From contig DATBTN010000073.1 of NCBI GenBank assembly GCA_036559195.1, positions 1 to 64,000 of the forward strand: 64,000 nt of DNA. The letters are read 5' to 3'. Source of the DNA: Candidatus Baltobacteraceae bacterium. Its GTDB lineage: Bacteria; Vulcanimicrobiota; Vulcanimicrobiia; Vulcanimicrobiales; Vulcanimicrobiaceae. The translations under genes were made by a program, and so were the position numbers. The notes below the pieces were generated by a model. It did no database searches. It was not told the DNA's origin and worked only from the letters and a program-made list of their open reading frames with translations. This document shows, one piece after another, positions 40,373-48,940 of this stretch (position 1 is the first letter of the stretch; every line of letters begins with the position of its first letter).

Positions 40373-41776
40373 CTAGACCGCGAGCAGATCGAGCACGGGC
40401 GGCGCAACGCGAATGCCCACGCCGGCGCAGCGTTCCGCGCGACGGCGAATCGTTCCGGAGCAGCCCCAGACGTGCGCGCTCGCTACCTCGACGTCGAGCC
40501 ATGGCTCGCGCGCGTAGAGGACGTCGTCGTAGTCCGGCGGCATCGGCGCGATCACCGTTACGTTATCGAGCGTCTTGGCGGCGAGTTTTGCCGGATCTTT
40601 GCGCGACGGTCCTTGGATCAGGCAGCGAACCACGCTGCCGATCTTGCGATCGTGATACGCCCGCGAGGCGCGGTTCTGCGCGGCGGCGAGCCGGTCGAAG
40701 CGCGCGTGTACGACGTCGTTGGGAACCGGCTCCCAGTTGGCGGCCGGCGTACCGCGGCGCGGTGAATAGATGTACGAGTAGACGTTTGCGAAGACGCCCG
40801 TTTCCACGAACTCGAGCGTACGCTCGAAGTCTTCGCCGGTTTCGCCAGGAAAGCCAACGATGACGTCGCTCGTGATCGCCCAGCCGGGAAGGTAGCGGTG
40901 AATCCACTCCACCCGCGCGGCGAACTCGGCAAGCGTATATTTGCGGTTCATCCGGCGCAGGATCGAATCGCTGCCCGACTGCAGCGGAAGGTGGATGCGC
41001 GGATTGAGTGCCGGCAGATCGGCGAGATCCCGCACGATCTTCTCGGTAAAATCTTTCGGATGCGGTGAGATGAACGCCAAACGTTCGAGCCCGGGAGTCG
41101 CTGCCGCCGCGCGAACGAGATCGCCGAAATCCGCGCCGGTAGCCGGATCCTTGTGCGCGTTGACCGTCTGTCCGACGAGCATCACCTCGCGCGCGCCCGC
41201 GGCGACGCGTTCGCGAACCTCGGCGAGAATCTCGCTCGTCGGCCGATGATCGAAGCGTCCGCGAACGTGCGGAACGATGCAAAACGTGCAGTAATACGAG
41301 CAGCCGCGCTGCACCGTCACGAAGCCGCGCAACGACGTAAAGGCATCGGTGATGCAATCGGCGGCGCCGCCGAGCGGCAACAACAGCGCGCGCTCCTGCG
41401 CGAGTTCCGTCTCCTCGAATTCCGGCCGCCACGCTTCGAGCGTGTCTGCGAGCAGGGCCAATTCTTTGGTCCCAAACACCGCATCGATGTGCGGGGCGCG
41501 CCGCTGCATGCGATCGCGATCCTGTTCGGCCAAACAACCGGTCACGATCATGCGCAGATTCGGATCGGCCTCTTTGAGCACTTTGAAATGCCCCATGCGT
41601 CCGTACGCGCGCCGTTCGGCATTGTCGCGAACCGTGCACGTGTTGAGGATGAGGACGTTGGCTTCTTCGGCCTTCGTTGCGAGCGTATAGCCCGCCGCTT
41701 CGGCGCGCTGCGCGATGTACTGGGAATCGGCTTCGTTCATCTGGCAGCCGAACGTCTCGATGTAGATGCTTGCCAT
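40373..41776 (-). CDS. miaB: tRNA-2-methylthio-N6-dimethylallyladenosine synthase
   Basis: 467 residues. The UPF0004 N domain has three cluster cysteines (FGCQMNEADS, NTCTVRDNA, TGCLAEQ), the radical SAM site is CSYYCTFC, and a TRAM domain lies at the C-terminus (about 400-467). It inserts sulfur and methyl at C2 of i6A37, completing the modification made by MiaA from the same operon. ATG at 41774-41776; seven bases separate it from the PEGA protein gene upstream. A ligand near the TRAM domain has an unusual Cys-rich tail (HVWGCSGTIRRRAERCAG). Confidence 0.96.
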   Translation of the reverse strand: MASIYIETFGCQMNEADSQYIAQRAEAAGYTLATKAEEANVLILNTCTVRDNAERRAYGRMGHFKVLKEADPNLRMIVTGCLAEQDRDRMQRRAPHIDAVFGTKELALLADTLEAWRPEFEETELAQERALLLPLGGAADCITDAFTSLRGFVTVQRGCSYYCTFCIVPHVRGRFDHRPTSEILAEVRERVAAGAREVMLVGQTVNAHKDPATGADFGDLVRAAAATPGLERLAFISPHPKDFTEKIVRDLADLPALNPRIHLPLQSGSDSILRRMNRKYTLAEFAARVEWIHRYLPGWAITSDVIVGFPGETGEDFERTLEFVETGVFANVYSYIYSPRRGTPAANWEPVPNDVVHARFDRLAAAQNRASRAYHDRKIGSVVRCLIQGPSRKDPAKLAAKTLDNVTVIAPMPPDYDDVLYAREPWLDVEVASAHVWGCSGTIRRRAERCAGVGIRVAPPVLDLLAV

Positions 41777-41783
41777 GGCCTTC

Positions 41784-42542
41784 TTACCGGGATTTTCCGC
41801 CCGTTATCGCGAGGATCAGGTCGAGCGGAAGATAGAGCTTCCCACGGACCATTCCGGCGGGTGCGTCGTACACCTGATCGCGGCGATCGACGGTGAAGCG
41901 CGCATCGCCGACGCGGCCCACGACGACGTGACCGCCCCAGCGAATCACCAAGCGCCCGCTAGCGTCGATTTTACTCGCCGATTCCGGAAAATAGTCCGCG
42001 ACCGGCGCGACGACGGCGGAGCGGGTGTCGTCGAAGGGCGACCGGTACAACACGTGCGTCGTCTCGTCCGGATAGACGCTAACCGAGCGGTCGTAGCGTT
42101 CGTGCGGCTCGCGCACCACGATTTTGTGCGCGCCGACCGGCTCGTCGTAGCTGGATCGCAGCGGCTCCGGCGCCGCACCGTCGAACGATACGCGCGCCCG
42201 TCCGTCGAGTCCGTGCAGGACGACGACGCCGCGCTGCTTGACCGGATGCAGCGGATCGAGCTGAACGCTCGCCATGGTGGTTTGCCCGCCGTTGACTTGC
42301 TGGTCGTCCTCGGATACCTTCCAGCCGGTCTTCGTGAAGGTGACCGTGTGTTTGCCGGCCCGCAGTCCGTCGAGTAAGACCGGCGTGCGACCTATGTAGC
42401 TTCCGTCGACCCACACGTCGGCTCCCGTAGGCAGCGACGACAAATAGAGCGCCCCGAACGCAGTCTCCGCCCGCGCGGGAACGATCGGTATGCAGGCCAA
42501 CAGCGCGACGATGAGCAGTCGTCCGAGCAAAAATCTTCCCAT
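41784..42542 (-). CDS. Secreted PEGA-domain protein with C-terminal oxidase-like beta domain
   Basis: 252 residues. A signal peptide (LLIVALLACIPIVPARA) is followed by a PEGA domain (LYLSSLPTGADVWVDGSYIG and KHTVTFTKTGWK), a second beta domain, and a C-terminal stretch VYDAPAGMVRGKLYLPLDLI that resembles copper-amine-oxidase-like N domains. It is exported; the role is unknown. It is the first gene of the minus-strand repair/tRNA operon and is divergent from der with an 84 to 114-base gap. A wall or surface role is possible, since the same type of domain occurs in the window's amidase. Confidence 0.75.
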   Translation of the reverse strand: MGRFLLGRLLIVALLACIPIVPARAETAFGALYLSSLPTGADVWVDGSYIGRTPVLLDGLRAGKHTVTFTKTGWKVSEDDQQVNGGQTTMASVQLDPLHPVKQRGVVVLHGLDGRARVSFDGAAPEPLRSSYDEPVGAHKIVVREPHERYDRSVSVYPDETTHVLYRSPFDDTRSAVVAPVADYFPESASKIDASGRLVIRWGGHVVVGRVGDARFTVDRRDQVYDAPAGMVRGKLYLPLDLILAITGGKSR

Positions 42543-42656
42543 GGATTTCGCATGGTTTTCATTTTAAGCGCCAGCCCGGCCTGCGCGCCAAAGTATTTCC
42601 GCCCCGAGTCCGAATAGGCTGTTCCCGTGCAACCCATAGAATTAGACGAAGCTCCC

Positions 42657-44006
42657 ATGCTTCGGCCCGCGACCGTTGCGATCGTCGGACGCCCGAACGT
42701 CGGCAAGAGCGCGCTCTTCAACCGCCTGATCGGCCAGCGCCTCGCGATCGTCGAGGATACCCCCGGCGTCACGCGCGACCGTCTCTACGGGCTCTGCGAA
42801 TGGCGCGGACGGACGTTCAGCTTGGTCGACACCGCGGGCATCGACCCCGACGCCGATAAAGAGGGCGACCACGTCGTCACCTCGACCCGCCGCCAGGCGG
42901 AGGTCGCTGCCGAAGAAGCCGACGCGATCATCTTCGTCGTCGACGCTTCGACCGGGCGCAATCCCATCGATGAAGACGTGGCGGGCATTTTGCGCCGGAC
43001 GCGACGGCGCGTGGTGCTGGTCGCGAACAAAGCCGAAGCGCCGAGCGCCGCTAGCGCCGTACACGGCGAGTTCGCCGCCTTCGGATTCGGCGAGCCCTTT
43101 GCGGTTTCAGCGATCCACGGCGAAGGCACCGGCGACTTGCTCGACGCCGTCCTCGACCTCTTGCCGCCCGACGCGCCGTCGGCCGTCGCCGAAGGCGAAC
43201 TCTCGATCGCCCTGGTCGGCCGGCCCAACGTCGGCAAGAGTTCGCTGCTCAACTCGCTGCTCAACGAGGAGCGCGCAATCGTCTCCGACGTCCCCGGTAC
43301 CACGCGCGACGCCATCGATACGATCCTTCAGTTTCACGACCAGAAGATTCGGTTGATCGATACGGCCGGCGTTCGCAAGAAACCAAAACAGCACGGCGCG
43401 ATTGAATATTATTCGGCGCTGCGGTCGCTCTCGGCGATCGCACGCTGCGATATCGCGATACTGCTCTTCGATTCGATGCAAGGATTGCTCGCGCAGGACC
43501 GGCGCCTCGCCGGCATGGTACTCGAGGAACGCAAAGGGCTCATCATCGTCGGGAACAAGTGGGATTTGGCCCGCGAACAGGGCGAGTTCAGCCAATCCGA
43601 ACTCATCGACGTGATCTACAGCCACGTTCCGTTCGCCAAATTTGCGCCGGTTACGTTCCTCTCCGCCAAGACCCGTCGCCGCCTCAGCAGCCTGATGCCG
43701 CTCGTGATGAAGGTTTCGGCCAATCTGGATCGCCACGTTCCGACGGCGAAGCTCAACTCGGTCATACGCGACGCGACGCTCGCGCATCCTGCGCCGGCGC
43801 CGGGCGGAAAGCCGTTCAAGATCTACTACTGCTCGCAGCCGTCGTCGCATCCGCCGCTGTTCGTCTTTCATTGCAACGACCCCGAACTCGTGCAGACCTC
43901 GTACAAGCGCTTCTTGGAAAACATCATTCGCAGCAGCTTCGAATTCGAGGGCGTTCCGCTCACGCTCGAGTTCCGCGCAAGGCGGCGCGACGAGGAAACG
44001 GAGTAA
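42657..44006 (+). CDS. der: GTPase Der (EngA), double G-domain
   Basis: 449 residues. Two G domains in tandem: GRPNVGKSALFNRLIG, DTPGVTRD, DTAGID, NKAE in the first; GRPNVGKSSLLNSLLN, DVPGTTRD, DTAGVRKK, NKWD in the second. A KH-like C-terminal domain follows (KFAPVTFLSAKTRRRLSSLM). It acts in 50S ribosome assembly. I use ATG at 42657, which sits next to the conserved start; a GTG at 42627 would add ten residues. Its stop is directly followed by plsY's GTG. Confidence 0.96.
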   Translation: MLRPATVAIVGRPNVGKSALFNRLIGQRLAIVEDTPGVTRDRLYGLCEWRGRTFSLVDTAGIDPDADKEGDHVVTSTRRQAEVAAEEADAIIFVVDASTGRNPIDEDVAGILRRTRRRVVLVANKAEAPSAASAVHGEFAAFGFGEPFAVSAIHGEGTGDLLDAVLDLLPPDAPSAVAEGELSIALVGRPNVGKSSLLNSLLNEERAIVSDVPGTTRDAIDTILQFHDQKIRLIDTAGVRKKPKQHGAIEYYSALRSLSAIARCDIAILLFDSMQGLLAQDRRLAGMVLEERKGLIIVGNKWDLAREQGEFSQSELIDVIYSHVPFAKFAPVTFLSAKTRRRLSSLMPLVMKVSANLDRHVPTAKLNSVIRDATLAHPAPAPGGKPFKIYYCSQPSSHPPLFVFHCNDPELVQTSYKRFLENIIRSSFEFEGVPLTLEFRARRRDEETE

Positions 44007-44639
44007 GTGGCCACGCCGCCCGTTATCGTACTCGCCGTCGCCGCGGTCGCATTTCTGATCGGTTCGATTCCGTTCGGGTACCTGATCGGACGCGTCTTTT
44101 ACCGGACCGACATTCGAAAATCGGGCAGCGGCAATATCGGTGCGATGAACGCGTTGCGCACGCTCGGCAAAGGCGGTGCCATCGCCGTCTTACTGCTGGA
44201 CGCGGCAAAGGGGTTTCTGCCGGCATTTCTCTCGCTCGCGATCCTCCATAGCGATCTCCTCGCCGTGATTGCCGCCATCGCGTCGGTGCTCGGACATTGT
44301 TTCTCGCCCTGGCTCGGCTGGAAAGGCGGCAAGGGCGTCGCGACCTCCTTTGGGGCGATCTTCGCGCTCAGCTGGCAGGCCGGAATCGTGGCGGTTGCGG
44401 CTTGGATTGCCGGGGCGCTCGCGACCTCGTACTCGTCGGTCGGGTCGATGCTCGGCAACGTCGCCGCGCCGTTCGCACTCTTCTTCTTCACGCGGAGCGT
44501 CCCGATGGCCGTCTACGGCGCGTTCGCCGCGGCGTTCATCGTCTACACGCATCGTGAGAACATCGGCCGCCTGCGAACGGGCACCGAGAGCGGGATTGGG
44601 TTCCTGCGGCGACGGGGGCCCGACGCCAACCAGGGCTAG
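44007..44639 (+). CDS. plsY: Acyl-phosphate glycerol-3-phosphate acyltransferase
   Basis: 210 residues with seven hydrophobic segments. PlsY motifs are clear: GSIPFGYLIGR, then SGNIGAMNALRTLGKGGA, and GHCFSPWLGWKGGKGVATSFG. It transfers acyl from acyl-phosphate to glycerol-3-phosphate, the first step of phospholipid synthesis, in the inner membrane; PlsX is not in the window. The GTG at 44007 starts immediately after the der stop, and der-plsY is a common pair. Confidence 0.95.
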   Translation: MATPPVIVLAVAAVAFLIGSIPFGYLIGRVFYRTDIRKSGSGNIGAMNALRTLGKGGAIAVLLLDAAKGFLPAFLSLAILHSDLLAVIAAIASVLGHCFSPWLGWKGGKGVATSFGAIFALSWQAGIVAVAAWIAGALATSYSSVGSMLGNVAAPFALFFFTRSVPMAVYGAFAAAFIVYTHRENIGRLRTGTESGIGFLRRRGPDANQG

Positions 44640-44668
44640 CGCAGCCGGGGTGCGTATTGGCCCTGGTC

Positions 44669-45232
44669 ATGATTTCTTCGAACGATTTCCGTAACGGCGT
44701 CACCATCGTTATCGACGGCCACCTCTGGACCGTCATCGAGTTTTTGCACGTCAAACCGGGCAAGGGATCGGCTTTCGTGCGGACGCGTTTGAAGAACGTG
44801 AAGTCGGGCGCGACCGTCGAACGTACCTTTCGCGCCGGCGAGAAGCTGGAGCGGGCGACGGTCGACAACCGTCAGATGCAGATGCTGTACAACGACGACG
44901 ACGGTTACCACTTCATGGACCAGGAGTCGTTCGAGAACGTCACCATCCAGCGCGATCTTATCGGCGATCCCGCCGACTTCCTCAAAGATGCGATGGTCGT
45001 GGACGTGCAATTTCACGACGGCGTGCCGATCGGCGTCGATCTCCCGGCGCACGTAGAACTGAAGATCGTCGAAACCGATCCGGGCTTTAAGGGCGACACC
45101 GCGACCGGCACCACCAAGCCGGCGAAACTCGAATCTGGTGCTACCGTCAACGTGCCGCTTTTCGTCAATCCGGGCGACACGATCCGCATCGACACCCGCG
45201 ATCGCCGTTATATCGGCCGCGCCAACGGCTAA
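44669..45232 (+). CDS. efp: Elongation factor P
   Basis: 187 residues. The three OB-like domains are complete; N-terminal MISSNDFRNG is the family start. The modifiable loop is KPGKGSAFVR with Lys32 at its tip, so a lysine-type EF-P (rather than the rhamnosylated Arg type) is present; no epmA/epmB genes are nearby. It relieves stalls at polyproline. I choose ATG at 44669; a TTG at 44657 would add four residues. It lies 29 bases after plsY. Confidence 0.96.
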   Translation: MISSNDFRNGVTIVIDGHLWTVIEFLHVKPGKGSAFVRTRLKNVKSGATVERTFRAGEKLERATVDNRQMQMLYNDDDGYHFMDQESFENVTIQRDLIGDPADFLKDAMVVDVQFHDGVPIGVDLPAHVELKIVETDPGFKGDTATGTTKPAKLESGATVNVPLFVNPGDTIRIDTRDRRYIGRANG

Positions 45233-45244
45233 GCCGGTTCCGGC

Positions 45245-46030
45245 GTGACCGAGGCTACGGCGCTTCTTTACGGAGCGCTTTTTCTCGTCGGGATCGCGGC
45301 GAGCACGTTCGGCTCGATGGTCGGTCTCGGCGGCGGCTTCATCATGGTGCCGATCTTACGGCTCTTTTTCGGCCTCTCGCCCGCGATGGCGGCCGGCACC
45401 TCGCTGATGCTGGTGGTCGCCAATAGCGGCAGCGGTTCGGTCGCGTACCTGCGCCAAAAACGCGTCGACATTCGACTCGGCTTGCTGGTGGCGGCGGGCG
45501 GTTTCCCGGGCAGCATCCTCGGCGCGATTCTGGTCGCGCACGTTTCGGGCGGCCTCTTCGACGTGCTCTACGCGCTGCTCTTAGGCGCCGTCGCCTTCGA
45601 CATCATTCGCAAACGCGGCGCGCGTGCCGGCGAGCGCGACGAACGGACCGCGATCGCCGGCGCGCGCGCGATGCCGGTGTGGCGATCGCTTCTAACGGGC
45701 CTGGCGGTAGGATTCGTTTCGAGTCTCTTCGGAGTCGGCGGCGGCGTGGTGCTCGTTCCGGTACTGCTGTATTTCTCCGCACTTCCAGCCCACGCGATCA
45801 GCGCGACGTCGCACTTCGCGATCGTCCTCACCTCGCCGGTCGGACTCGTCGCGCAAATCGTGCAGCACAACATTCGCGCCGCCTATGCGATTCCGCTCGT
45901 TCTCGGCGGCATCATCGGCGGCCAGATCGGCGCGCGTCTCTCGATGCGCCTCAACTCGCCCCTGCTCATCAAGTTCGTAGCGATCGCACTCCTCGTGGCC
46001 GCCGTCGCGCTGGTTCTGCGCCACCTTTAG
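45245..46030 (+). CDS. TauE/SafE-family membrane transporter
   Basis: 261 residues, about eight membrane helices. The repeated motif of the family appears twice, GSMVGLGGGFIMVPIL and VSSLFGVGGGVVLVPVL, each preceding a helix. The family moves small anions such as sulfite, sulfonates or organic acids across the membrane; the substrate here is unknown. GTG start at 45245, 12 bases after efp, so it is the last gene of the der-plsY-efp unit. It converges with the IstA-like HTH gene (four-base overlap). Confidence 0.88.
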   Translation: MTEATALLYGALFLVGIAASTFGSMVGLGGGFIMVPILRLFFGLSPAMAAGTSLMLVVANSGSGSVAYLRQKRVDIRLGLLVAAGGFPGSILGAILVAHVSGGLFDVLYALLLGAVAFDIIRKRGARAGERDERTAIAGARAMPVWRSLLTGLAVGFVSSLFGVGGGVVLVPVLLYFSALPAHAISATSHFAIVLTSPVGLVAQIVQHNIRAAYAIPLVLGGIIGGQIGARLSMRLNSPLLIKFVAIALLVAAVALVLRHL

Positions 46031-46392
46031 GCGGCGAGCATCATCGGCTCGGCGCGGCGCCCGCGCAGCGACGACGTGCGAACGTAGCGTTTTAGCGCGC
46101 TGTAACTCGCGGGAAACGCTTCCTCACGTACGAGCGTCTCGTGAAGCGCCCGCAACGAGTCTCCCTCGAACAGCGCGCGTTGGATTCGCTCGCGAAAGCG
46201 ATCGCAGACCGATACCGGCTGGCGCGGCCGCTCGAACGGCACGACGACGCCGCCGATGAGGCCGGAGCGCCGGCCGTACGCCGCGATCGTCTCGCGGCGA
46301 TGCCCCGTCTCGTTCTCGATGCGGCGCAGCGTTTTCCCCGCACGCAGCATCGCAAGGATGCGTTCTTCCTGCTCTCGGGTCAGCGTGTTCAT
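46027..46392 (-). CDS. IstA-like DNA-binding HTH protein, truncated IS21-type or domesticated
   Basis: 121 residues. The N-terminal HTH is EERILAMLRAGKTLRRIENE then HRRETIAAYGRRSG, and the second part FRERIQRALFEGDSLRALHE with SYSALKRYVRT resembles the second DNA-binding segment of IS21 IstA. The DDE integrase domain of a full IstA (about 400 more residues) is missing, and no istB-type ATPase gene is near. No terminal repeats are seen. So it is either a remnant or a captured regulator. ATG at 46390-46392. It is divergent from clpP (102 bases between starts), so control of clpP is possible. Confidence 0.6.
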   Translation of the reverse strand: MNTLTREQEERILAMLRAGKTLRRIENETGHRRETIAAYGRRSGLIGGVVVPFERPRQPVSVCDRFRERIQRALFEGDSLRALHETLVREEAFPASYSALKRYVRTSSLRGRRAEPMMLAA

Positions 46393-46494
46393 CGATCGTT
46401 CTTTCGCATCCCGGCGGTACCCGAACCTCCATGACCTGGCCGCTTTTCGGTGTCCGTTTCGCGCGCCGGGCACGGACTGGTTTATACTGCGTCG

Positions 46495-47094
46495 ATGAGC
46501 CATCTCGTCCCCATCGTCGTCGAACAAACCGCCCGCGGCGAACGCTCGTACGACATCTTCTCGCGGTTACTTCAGGACCGCATCGTTTTCGTAACCGGAA
46601 CGATCGAAGACAACCTCGCCAATCTGGTTATCGCGCAGTTGCTCTTCCTCGAACGCCAAGATCCCGATCGCGATATCGACCTGTATATCAACAGCCCCGG
46701 CGGGAGCGTGAGCGCGGCGCTGGCGATGTTCGACGCGATGCAGCTCGTCAAGCCGGAAATCGCGACCATCTGCGCCGGATTCGTCGCGTCCGCCGCCTCG
46801 GTGCTGCTCACCGGCGGCGCGCCGGGCAAACGCATGGCGCTCCCGTACAGCAAAGTGCTCATCCACCAGCCGTCGATCGGGCAGATCGGCGGCCAGGCCA
46901 CGGAGATCGAAATCACCGCGCGCGAACTGATCGCGACGCGTCACATCATCGCCGACATCTACGAACGAACCACGCACCAAACGCGCGAGCGAATCATGCA
47001 CGATATCGAGCGAGACTACTATATGACGGCCGCCGAGGCATTGGAATATGGCATCGTCGATCGCATTCTGGACGGCGACGCACGCCACGCGTGA
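46495..47094 (+). CDS. clpP: ATP-dependent Clp protease proteolytic subunit
   Basis: 199 residues. The triad is visible: Ser99 in [11 protein letters not shown], His124 in LIHQPSIG, and Asp about 175 in [12 protein letters not shown]. It forms the tetradecameric chamber that works with ClpX or ClpC/ClpA and degrades, among others, ssrA-tagged proteins. The HQPSIG in place of HQPxGG and the GFVASAASV instead of GxAASMGA mark a divergent ClpP; such forms often are second paralogs. A TATACT at 46483-46488 ends six bases before the ATG, so a leaderless message is possible. Confidence 0.92.
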   Translation: MSHLVPIVVEQTARGERSYDIFSRLLQDRIVFVTGTIEDNLANLVIAQLLFLERQDPDRDIDLYINSPGGSVSAALAMFDAMQLVKPEIATICAGFVASAASVLLTGGAPGKRMALPYSKVLIHQPSIGQIGGQATEIEITARELIATRHIIADIYERTTHQTRERIMHDIERDYYMTAAEALEYGIVDRILDGDARHA

Positions 47095-47106
47095 ACTCGC
47101 CGCAGG

Positions 47107-47823
47107 CTATCGCAATTGCGATCGCTCGGTCGGCTCCAGTCGCAGCACGCTGGCCGGTGCGTTAAGCCAAGCGTTCAGCTCCGGGAGAACGTCGTTCCAC
47201 TCGGCGGAGCGCGCCAGCGAGTCGACGTGCCGGTCGTGCTGCGCGGCGTCCTCGAAGATCGCAAACCAGACGAACGTATTTTCGCCCGATCGGACGGGTA
47301 AATCCGGATACGAATTCTCAGCGGTTTCGGTTTCAAAATACGCGATCGGGCGCGCGCCAAAACGCGTCATCGGCGGCGCGACGCGCTCCTCGAAGAAGCG
47401 TACGAACGCCGGACCCGCCGGCTCGCGCAGATCGTAGATCGTCGCGGTTACGAGCGAACGCGGACGCTCGGTCGCGCCCGCCGGAGCCCGCGGCGATTGC
47501 GGCACGGCAAATTCCGATGCCGTTGACGGCCGAAGGAGCAACACGTTGTCCGAATCGATCATCGTGGCATTGGCGGCATCGCGATGGGCCTTCCACACCG
47601 GCCCTTTGTAGAACGCGCCCAGGGCCAGCCTGCGTGCCTCCATGTCCGGGAAACCGCGTAGCCAGACGAACATGTCGGGGCGATCTCGATCGCGGAACTG
47701 ACCCACCAGCCGAATGCCGGCCTCCTCTTGGCTTTCCACGAACTCGCGCTCGAATAAGTCGATGAGCGCGTCGCGTTTACCGGGATGCAGCGTGTACCGG
47801 CGCAGTTCGAAAACGGAACTCAT
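47107..47823 (-). CDS. NIPSNAP-family protein
   Basis: 238 residues with two repeats of the dimeric alpha/beta barrel NIPSNAP fold: FELRRYTLHPGKRDALIDLFE at the start, and ATIYDLREPAGPAFVRFFEE in the second half. Bacterial members bind small molecules or take part in oxidative metabolism, but few are characterised. It is ten bases after the VOC gene on the same strand and convergent with clpP. Function unknown. Confidence 0.82.
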   Translation of the reverse strand: MSSVFELRRYTLHPGKRDALIDLFEREFVESQEEAGIRLVGQFRDRDRPDMFVWLRGFPDMEARRLALGAFYKGPVWKAHRDAANATMIDSDNVLLLRPSTASEFAVPQSPRAPAGATERPRSLVTATIYDLREPAGPAFVRFFEERVAPPMTRFGARPIAYFETETAENSYPDLPVRSGENTFVWFAIFEDAAQHDRHVDSLARSAEWNDVLPELNAWLNAPASVLRLEPTERSQLR

Positions 47824-47833
47824 AGTCAGGATG

Positions 47834-48202
47834 TTAGCGATTACCGTTAGCTGGAGTCCACAAACCGAGCATGGCGCCGGTCGGATCGGCGATAACGCTG
47901 AACGACCCGTATCCCGGAATCTCCGTCACATCTTTGACGACGGTGGCGCCGAGCGACGCCGCCTTCTTCGTCGCGTCGGCAACGTTCGCGACGGCGACGT
48001 AGGCGAGCCATGCAGACGGAGCGCCGGGCACCGGATTGCGCATCATTCCGCCGCCGGTACCTTCACCCACATCGATCGTGGTGTACGACTCCGGACCCAT
48101 CGGGACGTCCTCGAGCTTCCAGTCGAACAGCGCTCCGTAAAAGGCTTTCGCCTTTGCGAGATCGCTGGTGCTCAGTTCCACGTGCACGAAGGAATTTGCC
48201 AT
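47834..48202 (-). CDS. VOC-family protein (glyoxalase-like)
   Basis: 122 residues from ATG at 48200-48202. One glyoxalase/bleomycin-resistance-type repeat: FVHVELSTSDLAKAKAFYGALF and YTTIDVGEGTGGGMM, then a second beta-alpha-beta half ending IADPTGAMLGLW. The metal-ligand pattern of true glyoxalases is not complete (only His in VHVEL is clear). The GAMLGLW end is typical of the 27-kDa-antigen-like (Cfp30B) subset of uncharacterised VOC proteins. It precedes the NIPSNAP gene. Confidence 0.82.
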   Translation of the reverse strand: MANSFVHVELSTSDLAKAKAFYGALFDWKLEDVPMGPESYTTIDVGEGTGGGMMRNPVPGAPSAWLAYVAVANVADATKKAASLGATVVKDVTEIPGYGSFSVIADPTGAMLGLWTPANGNR

Positions 48203-48277
48203 AACGTTCTCCCGTTGACGCCCCGTATCAGGACGAAACCATACTTGAACGGGCCCTGTCAAGGCTGCGCGGAAACG

Positions 48278-48511
48278 TTACGAGGCGACGTACCGGTACT
48301 GCCCCGGCTGCCATCTGCAAACGCTCTTGTCGCGCATTGCGAACGACTCGCAGCCGTCTACGTCTGCGTTGAAATCGACGTTGAGCGATTTGGTTGCTTC
48401 CCAATCGACCGCCGGTTCTTGCCGCGCCGCCGCGCGCGCCTTCGTGTAGGCGAACTGCGGGTTCTTCGTGAGCGCGTTGAGCGCTTGCGCGAGGCGCTGG
48501 GCGTCAGTCAC
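48278..48511 (-). CDS. Small hypothetical protein
   Basis: 77 residues, not recognised. It is hydrophilic, with two cysteines (DVDGCESFA and KSVCRWQ) and no signal peptide or membrane segment. GTG start at 48509-48511 lies six bases after the infA stop on the same strand, so it is probably co-transcribed. The coding call rests on that spacing and on its codon use; it could also be a chance frame. Confidence 0.5.
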   Translation of the reverse strand: MTDAQRLAQALNALTKNPQFAYTKARAAARQEPAVDWEATKSLNVDFNADVDGCESFAMRDKSVCRWQPGQYRYVAS

Positions 48512-48517
48512 GCGGCA

Positions 48518-48820
48518 CTACGTGCGGCGCGGTTCTCCCGCACGATAGCGATAGACGATGCGTCCCTTCGTCAGATCGTACGGCGAGAGTTCGAGATCGA
48601 CGCGATCCCCGGGAAGAATTTTGATGCGATGGCGGCGCAGACGCCCGGCGATATGCGCGAGAATCGTGTGACCGTTCTCAAGCTCGACCGAAAACGTCGT
48701 GCTGGGGAAGATCTGTTTGATCGTGCCGAAGACTTCGAGCGGCGCTTCTTTCGTCGGCTCGGCGGCGGGCCGCGGCGTGCTGGGGCGCGGTGATTTTTTT
48801 CGGCTATTCCGAGCGGCTAT
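48518..48820 (-). CDS. infA: Translation initiation factor IF-1 with non-standard start codon
   Basis: The frame encodes IF-1 clearly: [39 protein letters not shown] and [20 protein letters not shown], ending [10 protein letters not shown]-1 binds the 30S A site during initiation. Between the upstream in-frame TAG and the stop there is no ATG, GTG or TTG codon. GTGAGG at 48826-48831 reads on the minus strand as a ribosome binding site; AUA at 48818-48820 is five bases away and AUC at 48821-48823 two. I use the AUA, giving 100 residues with a basic, proline-rich N-terminal extension. ACG at 48752-48754, next to the conserved KEAPLEV, is another candidate. A frameshift in the A7 run at 48794-48800 would not rescue a standard start, since the other two frames are closed upstream. 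Confidence 0.82.
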   Translation of the reverse strand: MAARNSRKKSPRPSTPRPAAEPTKEAPLEVFGTIKQIFPSTTFSVELENGHTILAHIAGRLRRHRIKILPGDRVDLELSPYDLTKGRIVYRYRAGEPRRT

Positions 48821-48940
48821 GATGGCCTCACTTTCAAAACGTGCATACCGGTAGAACTCAGACTACGACAAGGAAGTTGTGTTTGCAAAGAAACCGAACG
48901 GACGTTCGACCGGGCGGAGTAGCGGGCCTCCCGCCGGCTG

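Noticed and set aside
46027-46392. Complete IS21 element
   Set aside because: No DDE domain, no istB-type ATPase and no terminal repeats; only the DNA-binding head is present.
48794-48800. Frameshift in the A7 run explaining the missing infA start
   Set aside because: Both other upstream frames hit stop codons before the run, so no indel there gives a standard start.
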